From Chryseobacterium jejuense (lineage in GTDB: Bacteria > Bacteroidota > Bacteroidia > Flavobacteriales > Weeksellaceae), in the NCBI RefSeq assembly GCF_900100075.1, contig NZ_FNEG01000001.1, positions 434,001 to 498,000 of the forward strand: 64,000 bases of DNA, given 5' to 3'. A program made the position numbers and the translations under genes. How positions within the stretch are numbered: position 1 is the first letter of the stretch; each line of letters begins with the position of its first letter. The notes beneath the pieces are model-generated. The model was not told the origin of the DNA and ran no database searches. It saw nothing but the letters and a program-made list of their open reading frames with translations. This document shows positions 25,770 to 34,569 of this stretch, piece by piece.

Positions 25770-26678
25770 ATGGTAAATTTTGTTCTGATTGCAGTATGTA
25801 TTATTGCAGGAATGGCATTCAAAGCAACAAAATCTATCCACCCGGATGCCCACAAGGGGATCAATACCTGGATTCTTTATCTTGCTCTACCGGCAGTTTC
25901 ATTTAAATATCTGCCCAAAGTACAATGGACAACGGAAATGCTTTTTCCGATTGCAGCTACTTTTTTAATCTCTGTATTCTGCTTCTTTTACGTAATGTTT
26001 TACAGTAAAAGTCGGGGATATTCAAGGCGTTCAAGAAGTACCCTTGAATTGGCAAGTGGGTACAGTAATACCTCTTTCATCGGATTTCCTTTAATCAGTG
26101 CTTTCTATGGGGAAGGCCTTCTGAGTATAGCGATTATCTGTGACCAAACCATGTTTTTTGCCCTTTCAACATTAGGAATTATTGCTGCAGTGAAAGGAGG
26201 CAGCAAGTCTGGAAAAGTAAGTGCCGCGTTTATTCTGAAACGCTTAATTACATTTCCACCATTAATTGGTTGTATTTCTGCGCTGGTGCTATCTCAGTTC
26301 ATCGATTTAACTTTTGCAGAACCTCTTTTTGATAAATTAGCTGCTACAGTAAGTCCATTAGCTTTGTTTTCCGTTGGATTACAATTGAAGTTTAATGGCT
26401 GGAAGAAACTGATTCCTCAGATGTCTGCTTCTATGCTCTATAAATTGATCCTGGCTCCGGCTATTGTGTTGGGAATGGCTTTACTGTTAGGTATAAAAGG
26501 AGATGTAGCCAAAATTACCGTATTTGAAGCAGCAATGCCTACCTTAGTGACTTCAAGTATCATTGCAGAACAGTTCCGGCTGAATACAAAACTCACCAAT
26601 CTGATTATTGGAGTCAGTATTATTGTAGGATTTTTTACCTCTGCAATGTGGTACGAGATCACCCAGCTTCTTTTTTGA
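25770..26678 (+). CDS. AEC (auxin efflux carrier) family transporter
   Basis: The 302-residue inner-membrane protein has about ten hydrophobic segments in two five-helix halves. Family features are NTWILYLALPAVSFKYL near the N-terminus, LELASGYSNTSFIGFPLISAFYG (the conserved N-x-G-F-x-G-like P-L segment, about 90-112) and the C-terminal VTVFEAAMPTLVTSSIIAEQF-like helix. Bacterial AEC proteins move dicarboxylates or small organic acids; the substrate here is unknown. It is monocistronic with a perfect -7 box in front and a hairpin behind. Confidence 0.9.
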   Translation: MVNFVLIAVCIIAGMAFKATKSIHPDAHKGINTWILYLALPAVSFKYLPKVQWTTEMLFPIAATFLISVFCFFYVMFYSKSRGYSRRSRSTLELASGYSNTSFIGFPLISAFYGEGLLSIAIICDQTMFFALSTLGIIAAVKGGSKSGKVSAAFILKRLITFPPLIGCISALVLSQFIDLTFAEPLFDKLAATVSPLALFSVGLQLKFNGWKKLIPQMSASMLYKLILAPAIVLGMALLLGIKGDVAKITVFEAAMPTLVTSSIIAEQFRLNTKLTNLIIGVSIIVGFFTSAMWYEITQLLF

Positions 26679-26685
26679 TAAATAA

Positions 26686-26715
26686 AGGTGAACAAAAATG
26701 TTCACCTCTGTATGT
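26686..26715. terminator. Hairpin between convergent genes
   Basis: AGGTGAACA and TGTTCACCT form a 9-bp stem with a 4-base loop, shared by the AEC gene and the following minus-strand lipoprotein gene. The flanking T-runs are weak. Confidence 0.6.
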
Positions 26716-26720
26716 TTATT

Positions 26721-27287
26721 TTATTTAGGTTCGTCAGGATTCCAACCTCCGCCTAAACATGAGACTTGATGAGCGAAATCATAGGTGTTCACTCCATTAT
26801 TGAATTCATAATTAAATGTTTCTCCAGGAGCTGAAAAATATTTTGCACTGGTAACTGTTAGTCTAAAGTTTGCTGTTTTTATTTCAGTATATTTTCCACA
26901 AGAAATAAAACTTTCCAATTGGCAAGCAGTATCTAGTGTAGCCCATGTTTCTCCTTTAGGAATGATAACCATTACCCAGGGATTAGGGACGGATAAATAG
27001 CCGCCAAGTGCTTTCTGTTTCAAGGTCAACTTAAACTGAATGTCGTATGGCGCAGGCTGAGAAATATGTAGTTGGACATTCCTGTTATCCAGTATAGAAT
27101 TGTAACAAAGAGGAGTTACAGGATCCATACTTAAAGTTACGATTGTATTATTTGAAGTTTTTTTTTGTGCTGTTTTTGATGCAGTTATATTAGAATTCTT
27201 CTCTAAAGAAGAAACATCTTCTGTCCCTTCATTATGACATGATGTAATCATGAATAAAAAGGATGATAGTAATACTAGTTTTTTCAT
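26721..27287 (-). CDS. Hypothetical lipoprotein
   Basis: The 188-residue protein has a lipoprotein signal (MKKLVLLSSFLFMITSC; Cys17), a Ser/Thr/Lys-rich linker to about residue 50, and a beta-rich domain (TIVTLSMDPVTPLCYNSILDNRNVQLHISQPAPYDIQFKLTL). Four further cysteines could form disulfides (PLCYN, TACQLE, ISCGK, VSCLGGG). I do not recognise the family. It stands alone between two plus-strand genes. Confidence 0.75.
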   Translation of the reverse strand: MKKLVLLSSFLFMITSCHNEGTEDVSSLEKNSNITASKTAQKKTSNNTIVTLSMDPVTPLCYNSILDNRNVQLHISQPAPYDIQFKLTLKQKALGGYLSVPNPWVMVIIPKGETWATLDTACQLESFISCGKYTEIKTANFRLTVTSAKYFSAPGETFNYEFNNGVNTYDFAHQVSCLGGGWNPDEPK

Positions 27288-27361
27288 GGAATTAATTTTT
27301 CACTAATTAAAGAAAAAATATAAAACAATCCAAAGTTTAAAAAGAATAATGAAATGAGATA

Positions 27362-27369
27362 TAATTTTG
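27362..27369 (+). promoter_or_regulatory. -7 box of priA
   Basis: TAATTTTG, a full match to TAnnTTTG, about 45 bases before the TTG start codon. Confidence 0.55.
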
Positions 27370-27414
27370 CAGTTCTCTCCAGAAACATCTAATTTTACAC
27401 TTTAAATATTTCCC

Positions 27415-29862
27415 TTGCAATACGCTCAAATTGTTTTACCACTGAATTTAAAAGGATCCTTTACCTATAAGGTTCCGGAAGAACTAATGTCTCAAATTCA
27501 ATTGGGAATGCGGGTTTTGGTGCCATTTGGAGGAAAAAAAATCTATACAGGGATTATTTTTGAACTTCATGATAATGCTCCGGATAATTTTGTAGCGAAG
27601 GATGTTATCAGTATTTTAGATGACAAACCAATACTTCCTGAAGAGCAGATCCGTTTCTGGAACTGGCTTTCCGATTATTATCTGTGTAATCTCGGAGAAA
27701 TTTATAGGTTGGCTTTTCCATCTTCACTAAAACTGGAGAGTGAAACCTATCTAAAATTAAAACCAGGTGTAGTCGTTGACTTTGAAAATCTGGATGTCAA
27801 TGAAATGTACTTGGTTCAGGCGCTGGAGGTGAGGCAATTGGTGAATCTTACAGATATTGAAGCCTTTATTCCAAAAAAGGAAATTATCAAAACCATCAAT
27901 TCACTGATTGATCTTCAATATATTGAGATTGATGAGAAAATTGCAGAGAAATATAAGGCTAAAGAAGTCGCTTACGTAAGAATTAATGGAGAGGTTCTCA
28001 ACAACCAGAATCTTACAGAAATTCTTTTAAAATTAAATAAAGCTCCTAAGCAAAAAGATCTATTTCTTCTTATTCTGGAGAAACAGTCAGAAAAGCCTGA
28101 CCTTCATATTAAAAAAGCAGAACTGTTTGAAGACGGTTACTTTGGAAGCTCTCATTTTAAGGCATTGGCAGATAAAGGCCTTGTTGAGGAATATTATATG
28201 CAGAAAGACAGGATTGAAAGCTATGAAGGTGAAATTGAAGAGCTGGAAGAACTTTCTGAAGAACAGAAAACCGCCAAATCCGAGATAGATGAAGCCTTTG
28301 AAGAAGGGAAAAATGTACTGCTTCACGGGGTAACATCATCCGGAAAAACTCATATTTATTTAGAAAAGATCGAGGAATGCATCAGAGAAGGGAAGAATGT
28401 TCTGTTTTTGCTTCCTGAAATTTCATTGACCAAGCAAATTACCCAAAGACTGGAGAAAAAATATGGCAGACAATTAGGCTTTTATCATCAGAAGCTTACT
28501 GATTTTGAACGGGTAGAAGTATGGAGAAGAATCAAGCAAAATGATATCAGTATTCTTGTAGGAACCAGAAATGCCTTGTTTTTACCTTATCAGAATTTAG
28601 GTTTGATTGTGGTGGATGAGGAACACGATTCTGCGTATAAGCCAAGAGAAGTCACTCCTTATTTTAATGCTAAAGATGCCGCCCTGGTTTTGGGTGGTTT
28701 ATATAATGCCGGAGTTATTCTGGGATCTGCAACACCTTCTGTTGAAAGTTATTACAGAGCCAGAAAAGATAAAATGAAATACATCTTCCTGAATGAAAGA
28801 TTCGGGAATGTAAATCTTCCTGAATATGAACTGATTAATTTCAAAGAAGCGCAGGAATCCAAGAATGTATCCGGAAATTTTTCCACAATGCTTATTGATG
28901 CCATCAAACATACCATTGATGAAAAGAATCAGGCCATTGTTCTTCATAACAGACGTGGTTATGCCAATGTTATAGAGTGTGAAACCTGTGGGTATGTGAA
29001 TTACTGCTCCAATTGTGATGTGGTAATGACCTATCACAAAGCCGCCAATGAAATGAAGTGCCACTACTGTGGACAAAGAGCATCAAAACCGAGAACCTGT
29101 CCGAAATGCAATTCTGAAAACCTGAATGAAAGAGGAGTAGGAGTAGAGCAGATTCATGAGGAAGTTTCAAAACTTTTTCCTGAAAATGAAGTAGACAGAA
29201 TGGATGTGGACTCTATGCGTAAGAAATTTGCCTACGAAAAACTGTATGAAAAGATTGAAGATGGAGAAACCGATATTGTAGTAGGAACCCAGATGATTTC
29301 CAAAGGACTTGATTTTGACCATATAGAATTGGTAGCCATTCCTAAAGCAGATTCCTTATTGTATGTACAGGATTTCAGAGCTGAAGAACGCGCTTATCAG
29401 TTGATTACACAAGTTTCCGGAAGAGCGGGAAGAGTTTCCGGAAAGGGTAAAATCCTGATCCAAACTTATAATCCCGACCATTCCGTCTTCCAGTTGATTA
29501 AAATGAATAATCCAGCGAAGATCTATAAATATATCCTTACCGAACGCCAGAAATTCCATTATCCGCCGTTTACCAAGCTTATTATGATTGAACTGAAGCA
29601 TAGGAGAGATGATAAAGTAGACCGTGCTTCTCAGTTTTTAGGTTCTATCCTCAGAAAATATCTTCCTGAAGAATGTATTTTGGGTCCGGAAAGAGCTCAG
29701 ATTGCCAGGTTGAATAATTTATATCAATTCCAGATTTTACTGAAATTACCCCGTGGTAAAAACTATGAGAAGTTTAAAAGCTTGGTATTGATAAGTTTGA
29801 AAGAATTTGATGAAATTACTGCTTATCAAAGCATTAAAAAGGATGTTTTTGTTGATTTTTAA
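27415..29862 (+). CDS. priA: Primosomal replication restart helicase PriA
   Basis: PriA reloads the replisome at stalled forks and is a 3'-5' DNA helicase. The 815-residue protein has the N-terminal 3'BD domain (QYAQIVLPLNLKGSFTYKVP), Walker A GVTSSGKTH (about 303-311), DEEH box VVDEEHDSAYK, the SATPS motif (LGSATPSVES), and a zinc region of eight cysteines (CETCGY, CSNCD, CHYCGQ, CPKCNS). The helicase C-terminal motifs are GTQMISKGLDFDH and QVSGRAGR. No ATG fits: an in-frame TAA lies four codons upstream, so the start is the TTG at 27415. Confidence 0.96.
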   Translation: MQYAQIVLPLNLKGSFTYKVPEELMSQIQLGMRVLVPFGGKKIYTGIIFELHDNAPDNFVAKDVISILDDKPILPEEQIRFWNWLSDYYLCNLGEIYRLAFPSSLKLESETYLKLKPGVVVDFENLDVNEMYLVQALEVRQLVNLTDIEAFIPKKEIIKTINSLIDLQYIEIDEKIAEKYKAKEVAYVRINGEVLNNQNLTEILLKLNKAPKQKDLFLLILEKQSEKPDLHIKKAELFEDGYFGSSHFKALADKGLVEEYYMQKDRIESYEGEIEELEELSEEQKTAKSEIDEAFEEGKNVLLHGVTSSGKTHIYLEKIEECIREGKNVLFLLPEISLTKQITQRLEKKYGRQLGFYHQKLTDFERVEVWRRIKQNDISILVGTRNALFLPYQNLGLIVVDEEHDSAYKPREVTPYFNAKDAALVLGGLYNAGVILGSATPSVESYYRARKDKMKYIFLNERFGNVNLPEYELINFKEAQESKNVSGNFSTMLIDAIKHTIDEKNQAIVLHNRRGYANVIECETCGYVNYCSNCDVVMTYHKAANEMKCHYCGQRASKPRTCPKCNSENLNERGVGVEQIHEEVSKLFPENEVDRMDVDSMRKKFAYEKLYEKIEDGETDIVVGTQMISKGLDFDHIELVAIPKADSLLYVQDFRAEERAYQLITQVSGRAGRVSGKGKILIQTYNPDHSVFQLIKMNNPAKIYKYILTERQKFHYPPFTKLIMIELKHRRDDKVDRASQFLGSILRKYLPEECILGPERAQIARLNNLYQFQILLKLPRGKNYEKFKSLVLISLKEFDEITAYQSIKKDVFVDF

Positions 29863-29927
29863 CAATTTTTAACAAACTTTACAGTCTTTTATAAGACGTC
29901 TGTGGTCCGTTATATAACAATAATATC

Positions 29928-29935
29928 TACTTTTG
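29928..29935 (+). promoter_or_regulatory. Candidate -7 box of the PBP4-like gene
   Basis: TACTTTTG matches TAnnTTTG; it would give a leader of about 80 bases. Confidence 0.4.
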
Positions 29936-30022
29936 GTCGTTGATTAAGTGTTTGGCTTTTTTATTGAATGATTTAACTTATCATTTTTTATAGGCTCAAA
30001 CTATAGAACAAAAAAAGGATAG

Positions 30023-31489
30023 ATGGTAAAATTCAGAAAATATATTTCAAGTGCAGCGGTGTTGGCTTCCGGTCTTTTCCTGGCTCAATCTACCGTTTCT
30101 ACTGTTCTTTACTCTCAGAATTACGACAATCAGAAAAGCAGCTTAAACCTTCCGTCGCCTGTAGGCTCGATGGAGAGAAGTGTTTTGTCGGCTAAAGAAC
30201 TTGTAGACATTAATGTAAACACAATGATGGCGGATCCTGTGCTAAAAAATGCAAATTGGGGATTCGTGGTGTATGATCCGAAAACAAAGAAGGTGATCTC
30301 TTCGTATAATGAAAGCTCTCCGCTAGTTCCGGCTTCCACAACAAAGTTGCTGACAACAGAAACAGCATTAAACTTGTTAGGGGAGAACTACCGTTGGCTT
30401 ACTCAGTTAGAGTATGCAGGAACTGTAGATGAAAACGGAACATTAAACGGAAACCTTTATGTAGTAGGAAGTGGAGATCCTTCCCTGGGAACAAATAAAG
30501 CAGGAGCAGGATCTTACAGAGACATTATTTCAGATTTCATAGGTGGACTTTCACGTGAGGGAATCAGAAAGGTAAATGGTGATATTATCATTCAGACAGC
30601 GCTTTTCAAAGGCAATATTGCAATGCTTCCGGAAAATGTTGTATGGTTGGAGAACAATAATTACTATCTGCCTGCTGGAACAACTCGTGCGATTAATCCG
30701 GCTAACGAAAAACTGATCGTAAAGAAATCCGGTTTTTCTACAGAAAAGAAGTTTTTCTACGTTTCACCATATGCTCATCAGATGGTATATGCGGAAAAGT
30801 ATGATGGCGATGGGGTTTTAACAACAAAACTTCCTGATGCTCCAGCTTATCTGGCTAATTCTTTCAGAACTACGTTGGTAAAAAGCGGAATTCCTGTTAC
30901 CGGAAAAGTATTTGCAAAGATGACAGATCCCACTCCTGAGAACAGAAAAATGATTTCTGCTTACAAATCTCCAACATTGGGTGATATCATATATTATACG
31001 AACCAACATAGTGATAACTCTCTAGCAGAAGCTTTATTAAGAACAGTTGGATTCCAGAAATTAGGAGATCAGACTTCAGAATCAGGAAGAATTGTAGTGA
31101 CAGATCACTTAAAAGATGCCGGTTTTGATATGTTGGGTCTTACTTATATGGATGGAAGCGGACTTTCAAGAAGCAATAATGTGACTCCAATTTCTCAGGT
31201 GAAGTTTTTAACCTCTTTAATGGATGAAAAATATTACAGATCTTATTTAACGTCTTTACCTATCGGCGGACAATCCGGAACATTGAAAAGAATGTTCATT
31301 GGAACTGGAAACGGGCAGGTTTTTGCGAAAACAGGAACTTTAAATAAAGTGAAAACGTTAGCAGGGTATCTGAAAACAAACTCCGGTAAAACTTTAGTTT
31401 TCTCTCTGATGGTGAATAACTATTCAGGATCGGTAGATATGGTGAAGAAAAGAATGGAAAAGATTCTTGAACCCGCTCTGGACCTTTAG
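30023..31489 (+). CDS. dacB: D-alanyl-D-alanine carboxypeptidase/endopeptidase (PBP4/DacB family)
   Basis: This class C penicillin-binding protein trims or opens peptidoglycan peptide cross-links in the periplasm. The 488-residue protein has a signal peptide (to about residue 22). Its catalytic motifs are S-x-x-K with Ser105 and Lys108 (ASTTKLL), S-D-N in QHSDNSLAE, and K-T-G in FAKTGTLNKVKTLAGYL near the C-terminus. The large insert between the first two motifs (about residues 130-310) is typical of this family. A terminator lies immediately downstream and contains the promoter side of the next gene. Confidence 0.94.
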   Translation: MVKFRKYISSAAVLASGLFLAQSTVSTVLYSQNYDNQKSSLNLPSPVGSMERSVLSAKELVDINVNTMMADPVLKNANWGFVVYDPKTKKVISSYNESSPLVPASTTKLLTTETALNLLGENYRWLTQLEYAGTVDENGTLNGNLYVVGSGDPSLGTNKAGAGSYRDIISDFIGGLSREGIRKVNGDIIIQTALFKGNIAMLPENVVWLENNNYYLPAGTTRAINPANEKLIVKKSGFSTEKKFFYVSPYAHQMVYAEKYDGDGVLTTKLPDAPAYLANSFRTTLVKSGIPVTGKVFAKMTDPTPENRKMISAYKSPTLGDIIYYTNQHSDNSLAEALLRTVGFQKLGDQTSESGRIVVTDHLKDAGFDMLGLTYMDGSGLSRSNNVTPISQVKFLTSLMDEKYYRSYLTSLPIGGQSGTLKRMFIGTGNGQVFAKTGTLNKVKTLAGYLKTNSGKTLVFSLMVNNYSGSVDMVKKRMEKILEPALDL

Positions 31490-31512
31490 AAGCAGTTTAT
31501 TTTATATATTAT

Positions 31513-31548
31513 AAAAACCTTTTAATCAATGATTAAGAGGTTTTTTTT
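31513..31548 (+). terminator. Terminator after dacB
   Basis: AAAACCT-t-TTAATC and GATTAA-g-AGGTTTT form a 13-bp stem with one mismatch and a 3-base loop, followed by eight T. A spurious ATG at 31529 lies in the loop. Confidence 0.85.
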
Positions 31549-31555
31549 ATATTTG
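31548..31555 (+). promoter_or_regulatory. -7 box of the M1 peptidase gene
   Basis: TATATTTG begins at the last T of the terminator T-run and lies 22 bases before the preferred ATG at 31577. This supports that start over the ATG at 31529, which is upstream of the box. Confidence 0.65.
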
Positions 31556-31576
31556 AATACTACAATTTTCCTGCAT

Positions 31577-33508
31577 ATGAGAAATTTTTACATTCTGATG
31601 CTGAGTTTTTTAATCACTCAGCAGGTTTATAGCCAAAAAGTGGATCAACATACTGAGATGAAAGGGTTAGTTGAAAAGGAAATGAAATCTTTCACCCAGA
31701 AAATGGGTGCCGGCAACGTAAACCCCAATACTCTGAATTATGACCTGCAGTATCAGAGAATGGATCTAAATATTGACCCTGCTGTTTACGCTGTTTCCGG
31801 ATCTGTAACTTCGCATTTCAAACCTAACCAGACAATGGGAAGTATTTATTTTGATTTTACCAATCTTCTGACAGTTTCCCAAGTGCAATACCATGGAAAT
31901 ACTATTCCGTTTCAGCAGTTTTCTACTCAGGAGATTAAAATAGATTTTCCTGCCTCCTTACCAGCTAATACCTTGGATTCATTAACCATTCATTATTCAG
32001 GTGCTCCGGCAAACAATACGGTCATGGTTGGAAATCAGGGATCTAATGGAATACCTGTTTTCTCTACTTTAAATGAACCTTATGGTGCACAGGATTGGTT
32101 TCCTACCAAGCAAAGTTTGAATGATAAGATCGAAAAATTTGATTTTAAAATCACTACTCCCTCTCAATATAGCGTGGCAGCCAATGGAAAGCTGATGTCG
32201 GAAATTATTACAACAGCTACCGGGAAGAAACTGACCTTCTGGAGAACAATGTATCCTACGGCAGCCTATCTTATTGCTTTATCTATCTCAAATTTTGCTA
32301 AGCAGAATACTACAATAGGAAATCCACCATTTCCGTTTGTGAATTATATTTATCCGTCAACGGCCGGAAATCCAGGATTGATGTCCAATATTGAATGGAC
32401 AAAACAGATTATGGATGTTTTTGAAACCTATTTTGGCCCTTATCCTTTCCGCAATGAGAAATACGGACATATGGAATATATTAATGGTGGCGGAATGGAA
32501 CACCAGACGATGTCTTCTATGATTGGCTGGCCAAAATATCTTATAGCTCATGAGCTTGCTCACCAGTGGTTTGGAGATAAAGTAACCTGTGCAAAATGGA
32601 ATGATATATGGCTGAATGAAGGCTTTGCTCATTTTGCAGAGTATGTTGCCAATGAAAAACTGATTATGACCCATGATGAGTTTATGAATTATCTGGAAGG
32701 CCGGATTAATTATATTACCAACGCTGCAGGAGGGACAGTCTATGTTCCGGATGCACAGCTTAATAATATAAACCGAATTTTTGACAGCAGATTAACCTAT
32801 ACTAAAGGAGGTTATGCTTTAAGAATGCTAAAGTGGATCTTAGGTGACAATGTCTTCTATCAGTCACTTAAAGATTATCATGAGAGACCGGCGCTGGCTT
32901 ACAATTATGTGACTACAGCAGATTTTAAGGCTTCTTTGCTTCAGTCTACAGGAAAAGATTTTACAGAATTTTTTAATGATTGGATCTATGGTGAAGGATA
33001 TCCAACTTACACAATAAAGTGGAAACAAACAGGGAGCCAGTTAGCATTTAAAGTTTCCCAGACCCAAAGCAGCCCAACGGTAAGCTTTTTCGAAATGCCT
33101 CTGCCTGTAAAAGTAACCGGAACTAGCGGTGAGGTTGCTTATCTGGCGCTTGATAATACTTTTAATAACCAGTATTTTGTTGAAAATATATCGTTCCCGG
33201 TAGCGAGTGTTCAGTTTAATTATGAATATCAGATGGTGGAAAAGAATTCTACTGTAGCTCAGGATAATACTTTAAGTGTATCTTCTGTAGAAAAGGATGA
33301 TTTTGGTTTATACCCTAATCCAGCCAAAAATGAACTTTTTCTTAAAGGGATTAATAAGGAAACAGAATATTCTATTCATGGGATTGATGGCAGGTTGATA
33401 AAGAAATCAATGTTCAAACCTGGTAAGCCAATACAGATTGGTGAATTGGTTCCCGGAGCCTATATTATGAGTATAAACGAAAAATATATTAAGTTCATTA
33501 AACATTAA
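31577..33508 (+). CDS. M1 family metallopeptidase with T9SS sorting domain
   Basis: This is a zinc aminopeptidase exported through the type IX system. From ATG 31577 it has 643 residues with a signal peptide (MRNFYILMLSFLITQQVYSQ). After an N-terminal beta-domain it has the exopeptidase motif GGMEHQTMSSM (a G-x-M-E-N variant with His in place of Asn), the zinc motif HELAH (His325, Glu326, His329) and the third ligand in NEGFAHF. It lacks the long helical C-domain of PepN. The last 75 residues carry YPNPAKNELFLKG … LVPGAYIMSI, a type A sorting domain, so surface or extracellular peptide digestion is predicted. Confidence 0.93.
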   Translation: MRNFYILMLSFLITQQVYSQKVDQHTEMKGLVEKEMKSFTQKMGAGNVNPNTLNYDLQYQRMDLNIDPAVYAVSGSVTSHFKPNQTMGSIYFDFTNLLTVSQVQYHGNTIPFQQFSTQEIKIDFPASLPANTLDSLTIHYSGAPANNTVMVGNQGSNGIPVFSTLNEPYGAQDWFPTKQSLNDKIEKFDFKITTPSQYSVAANGKLMSEIITTATGKKLTFWRTMYPTAAYLIALSISNFAKQNTTIGNPPFPFVNYIYPSTAGNPGLMSNIEWTKQIMDVFETYFGPYPFRNEKYGHMEYINGGGMEHQTMSSMIGWPKYLIAHELAHQWFGDKVTCAKWNDIWLNEGFAHFAEYVANEKLIMTHDEFMNYLEGRINYITNAAGGTVYVPDAQLNNINRIFDSRLTYTKGGYALRMLKWILGDNVFYQSLKDYHERPALAYNYVTTADFKASLLQSTGKDFTEFFNDWIYGEGYPTYTIKWKQTGSQLAFKVSQTQSSPTVSFFEMPLPVKVTGTSGEVAYLALDNTFNNQYFVENISFPVASVQFNYEYQMVEKNSTVAQDNTLSVSSVEKDDFGLYPNPAKNELFLKGINKETEYSIHGIDGRLIKKSMFKPGKPIQIGELVPGAYIMSINEKYIKFIKH

Positions 33509-33524
33509 ATATACAACAGAATAT

Positions 33525-33552
33525 AAAAGCTTTCAGATCAGAAAGCTTTTTT
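33525..33552. terminator. Bidirectional terminator
   Basis: AAAAGCTTTC and GAAAGCTTTT form a perfect 10-bp stem with a 6-base loop and T-run. It serves the M1 gene and overlaps the last codons of the convergent Cupin_8 gene. Confidence 0.85.
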
Positions 33553-34411
33553 GTTTTTTGAAAGCTTTTGTCCCTCTTCTTTTAGCTGCTTTTACCTTGT
33601 ATCTGAACCATTTTTCTTTAAAAATATTCCGCATGATATTGTCAAAATTTCTTGTAATGACCAGATTCTTAAAACCACGCCATTTTTCAAGAAGACTTGA
33701 AGGTAAAGCTCTGACAGATACAGAATATCCTCCTGTTTCATACTGAATATAATGCCACCATCCGGATGGAATATAAAGCGTGTCACCTGGGTGAAGTACA
33801 GCTTCATAGCCATTTAAATAAAGTAAGCCTGGATATTGCCTGTAGTCCGGAGTTTTTATATTAGGTAAGCTGTGAAAATTATAGGGTAATTTATACATAA
33901 GATCAGATTGTTCCCATGGAAACAGCCAGACCCGTTTGATTCCTTCAAATTGGGTGATGAAAACGTGAGACATGTCAATATCAATATGATTTCGGGTAGC
34001 AGAACCTTCCCCTCCAAAAAACATAAAAGGCAGCCATTTTAATATTTTGCCATTAGTAACGTCATTATAGATAATATCATTTTTAAGTTCAGGCTTTATG
34101 CTTAATAAATTGAATAGGAATAACCGGTGTTCAGTAGGAGTGGAGCCTATCAGGTCAAGATATTCGGAGAAGGTAGTCTGTGCAATAGGCTGGCTGGCCA
34201 CTCTGTCCATAGAATCCATTTCACTGCCGTATATATCTACCTTTTGATCTCCTGCTATTTCTTTGAAATACTCATAGTTCCACTTTTTGAATGCGGGACT
34301 TTCAGTATCTACAAAGTCTTCTATAATGACAGGGATCTGAGGTTTCATGTGTTGGGTTATAAAGTTTCTTGAAACGAGTTTCTTTGTTTTCTTTACCGGA
34401 ATCAATTGCAT
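33533..34411 (-). CDS. Cupin_8/JmjC-like Fe(II)-dependent oxygenase
   Basis: The 292-residue cytoplasmic protein has the Cupin_8 pattern. The H-x-D iron ligands are in NHIDIDMSHVFI, followed by the FEGIKRVWLFPWEQ strand, the substrate loop YRQYPGLLYLNGYEAVLHPGDTLYIPSGWWH, and the distal histidine in WWHYIQYE. Members of this family hydroxylate amino-acid side chains or small molecules with 2-oxoglutarate; the substrate here is unknown. The frame extends two codons to a TTG, but ATG 34411 is 17 bases downstream of a perfect -7 box. An operator shared with the Rrf2-linked tauE lies directly upstream, so it is probably under the same sulfur-related control. Confidence 0.88.
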   Translation of the reverse strand: MQLIPVKKTKKLVSRNFITQHMKPQIPVIIEDFVDTESPAFKKWNYEYFKEIAGDQKVDIYGSEMDSMDRVASQPIAQTTFSEYLDLIGSTPTEHRLFLFNLLSIKPELKNDIIYNDVTNGKILKWLPFMFFGGEGSATRNHIDIDMSHVFITQFEGIKRVWLFPWEQSDLMYKLPYNFHSLPNIKTPDYRQYPGLLYLNGYEAVLHPGDTLYIPSGWWHYIQYETGGYSVSVRALPSSLLEKWRGFKNLVITRNFDNIMRNIFKEKWFRYKVKAAKRRGTKAFKKQKSFLI

Positions 34412-34427
34412 ATTCAAAAATTTGAAA

Positions 34428-34435
34428 CAAATATA
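34428..34435 (-). promoter_or_regulatory. -7 box of the Cupin_8 gene
   Basis: TATATTTG on the minus strand, 17 bases before the ATG, directly next to the operator at 34438-34464. Confidence 0.65.
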
Positions 34436-34437
34436 GA

Positions 34438-34464
34438 TATTATCCTACTAATTTTGTAGACTAA
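34438..34464. promoter_or_regulatory. Candidate Rrf2-type operator upstream of the Cupin_8 gene
   Basis: Read on the minus strand it is TTAGTCTAC-N7-GTAGGATAATA, the same 20 fixed bases with the same 7-base spacer as at 44454-44480. It is an imperfect palindrome (CTAC…GTAG core) covering the -33 region of the Cupin_8 promoter. kbl, the divergent gene, starts 106 bases away and could also be affected. Confidence 0.65.
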
Positions 34465-34569
34465 TAATGTTAAAAAAGAAACTTAAGGTCAAATTTTAGA
34501 ATTAAGCCTATAAAAGGTTTTATTTTACTGCCTTTTTAGTAAATTAGCACATCTAAAAAATTACTAAAA

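Noticed and set aside
31529..31576. ATG at 31529 as start of the M1 peptidase
   Set aside because: It lies in the loop of the dacB terminator, upstream of the perfect -7 box; the signal peptide begins at 31577.
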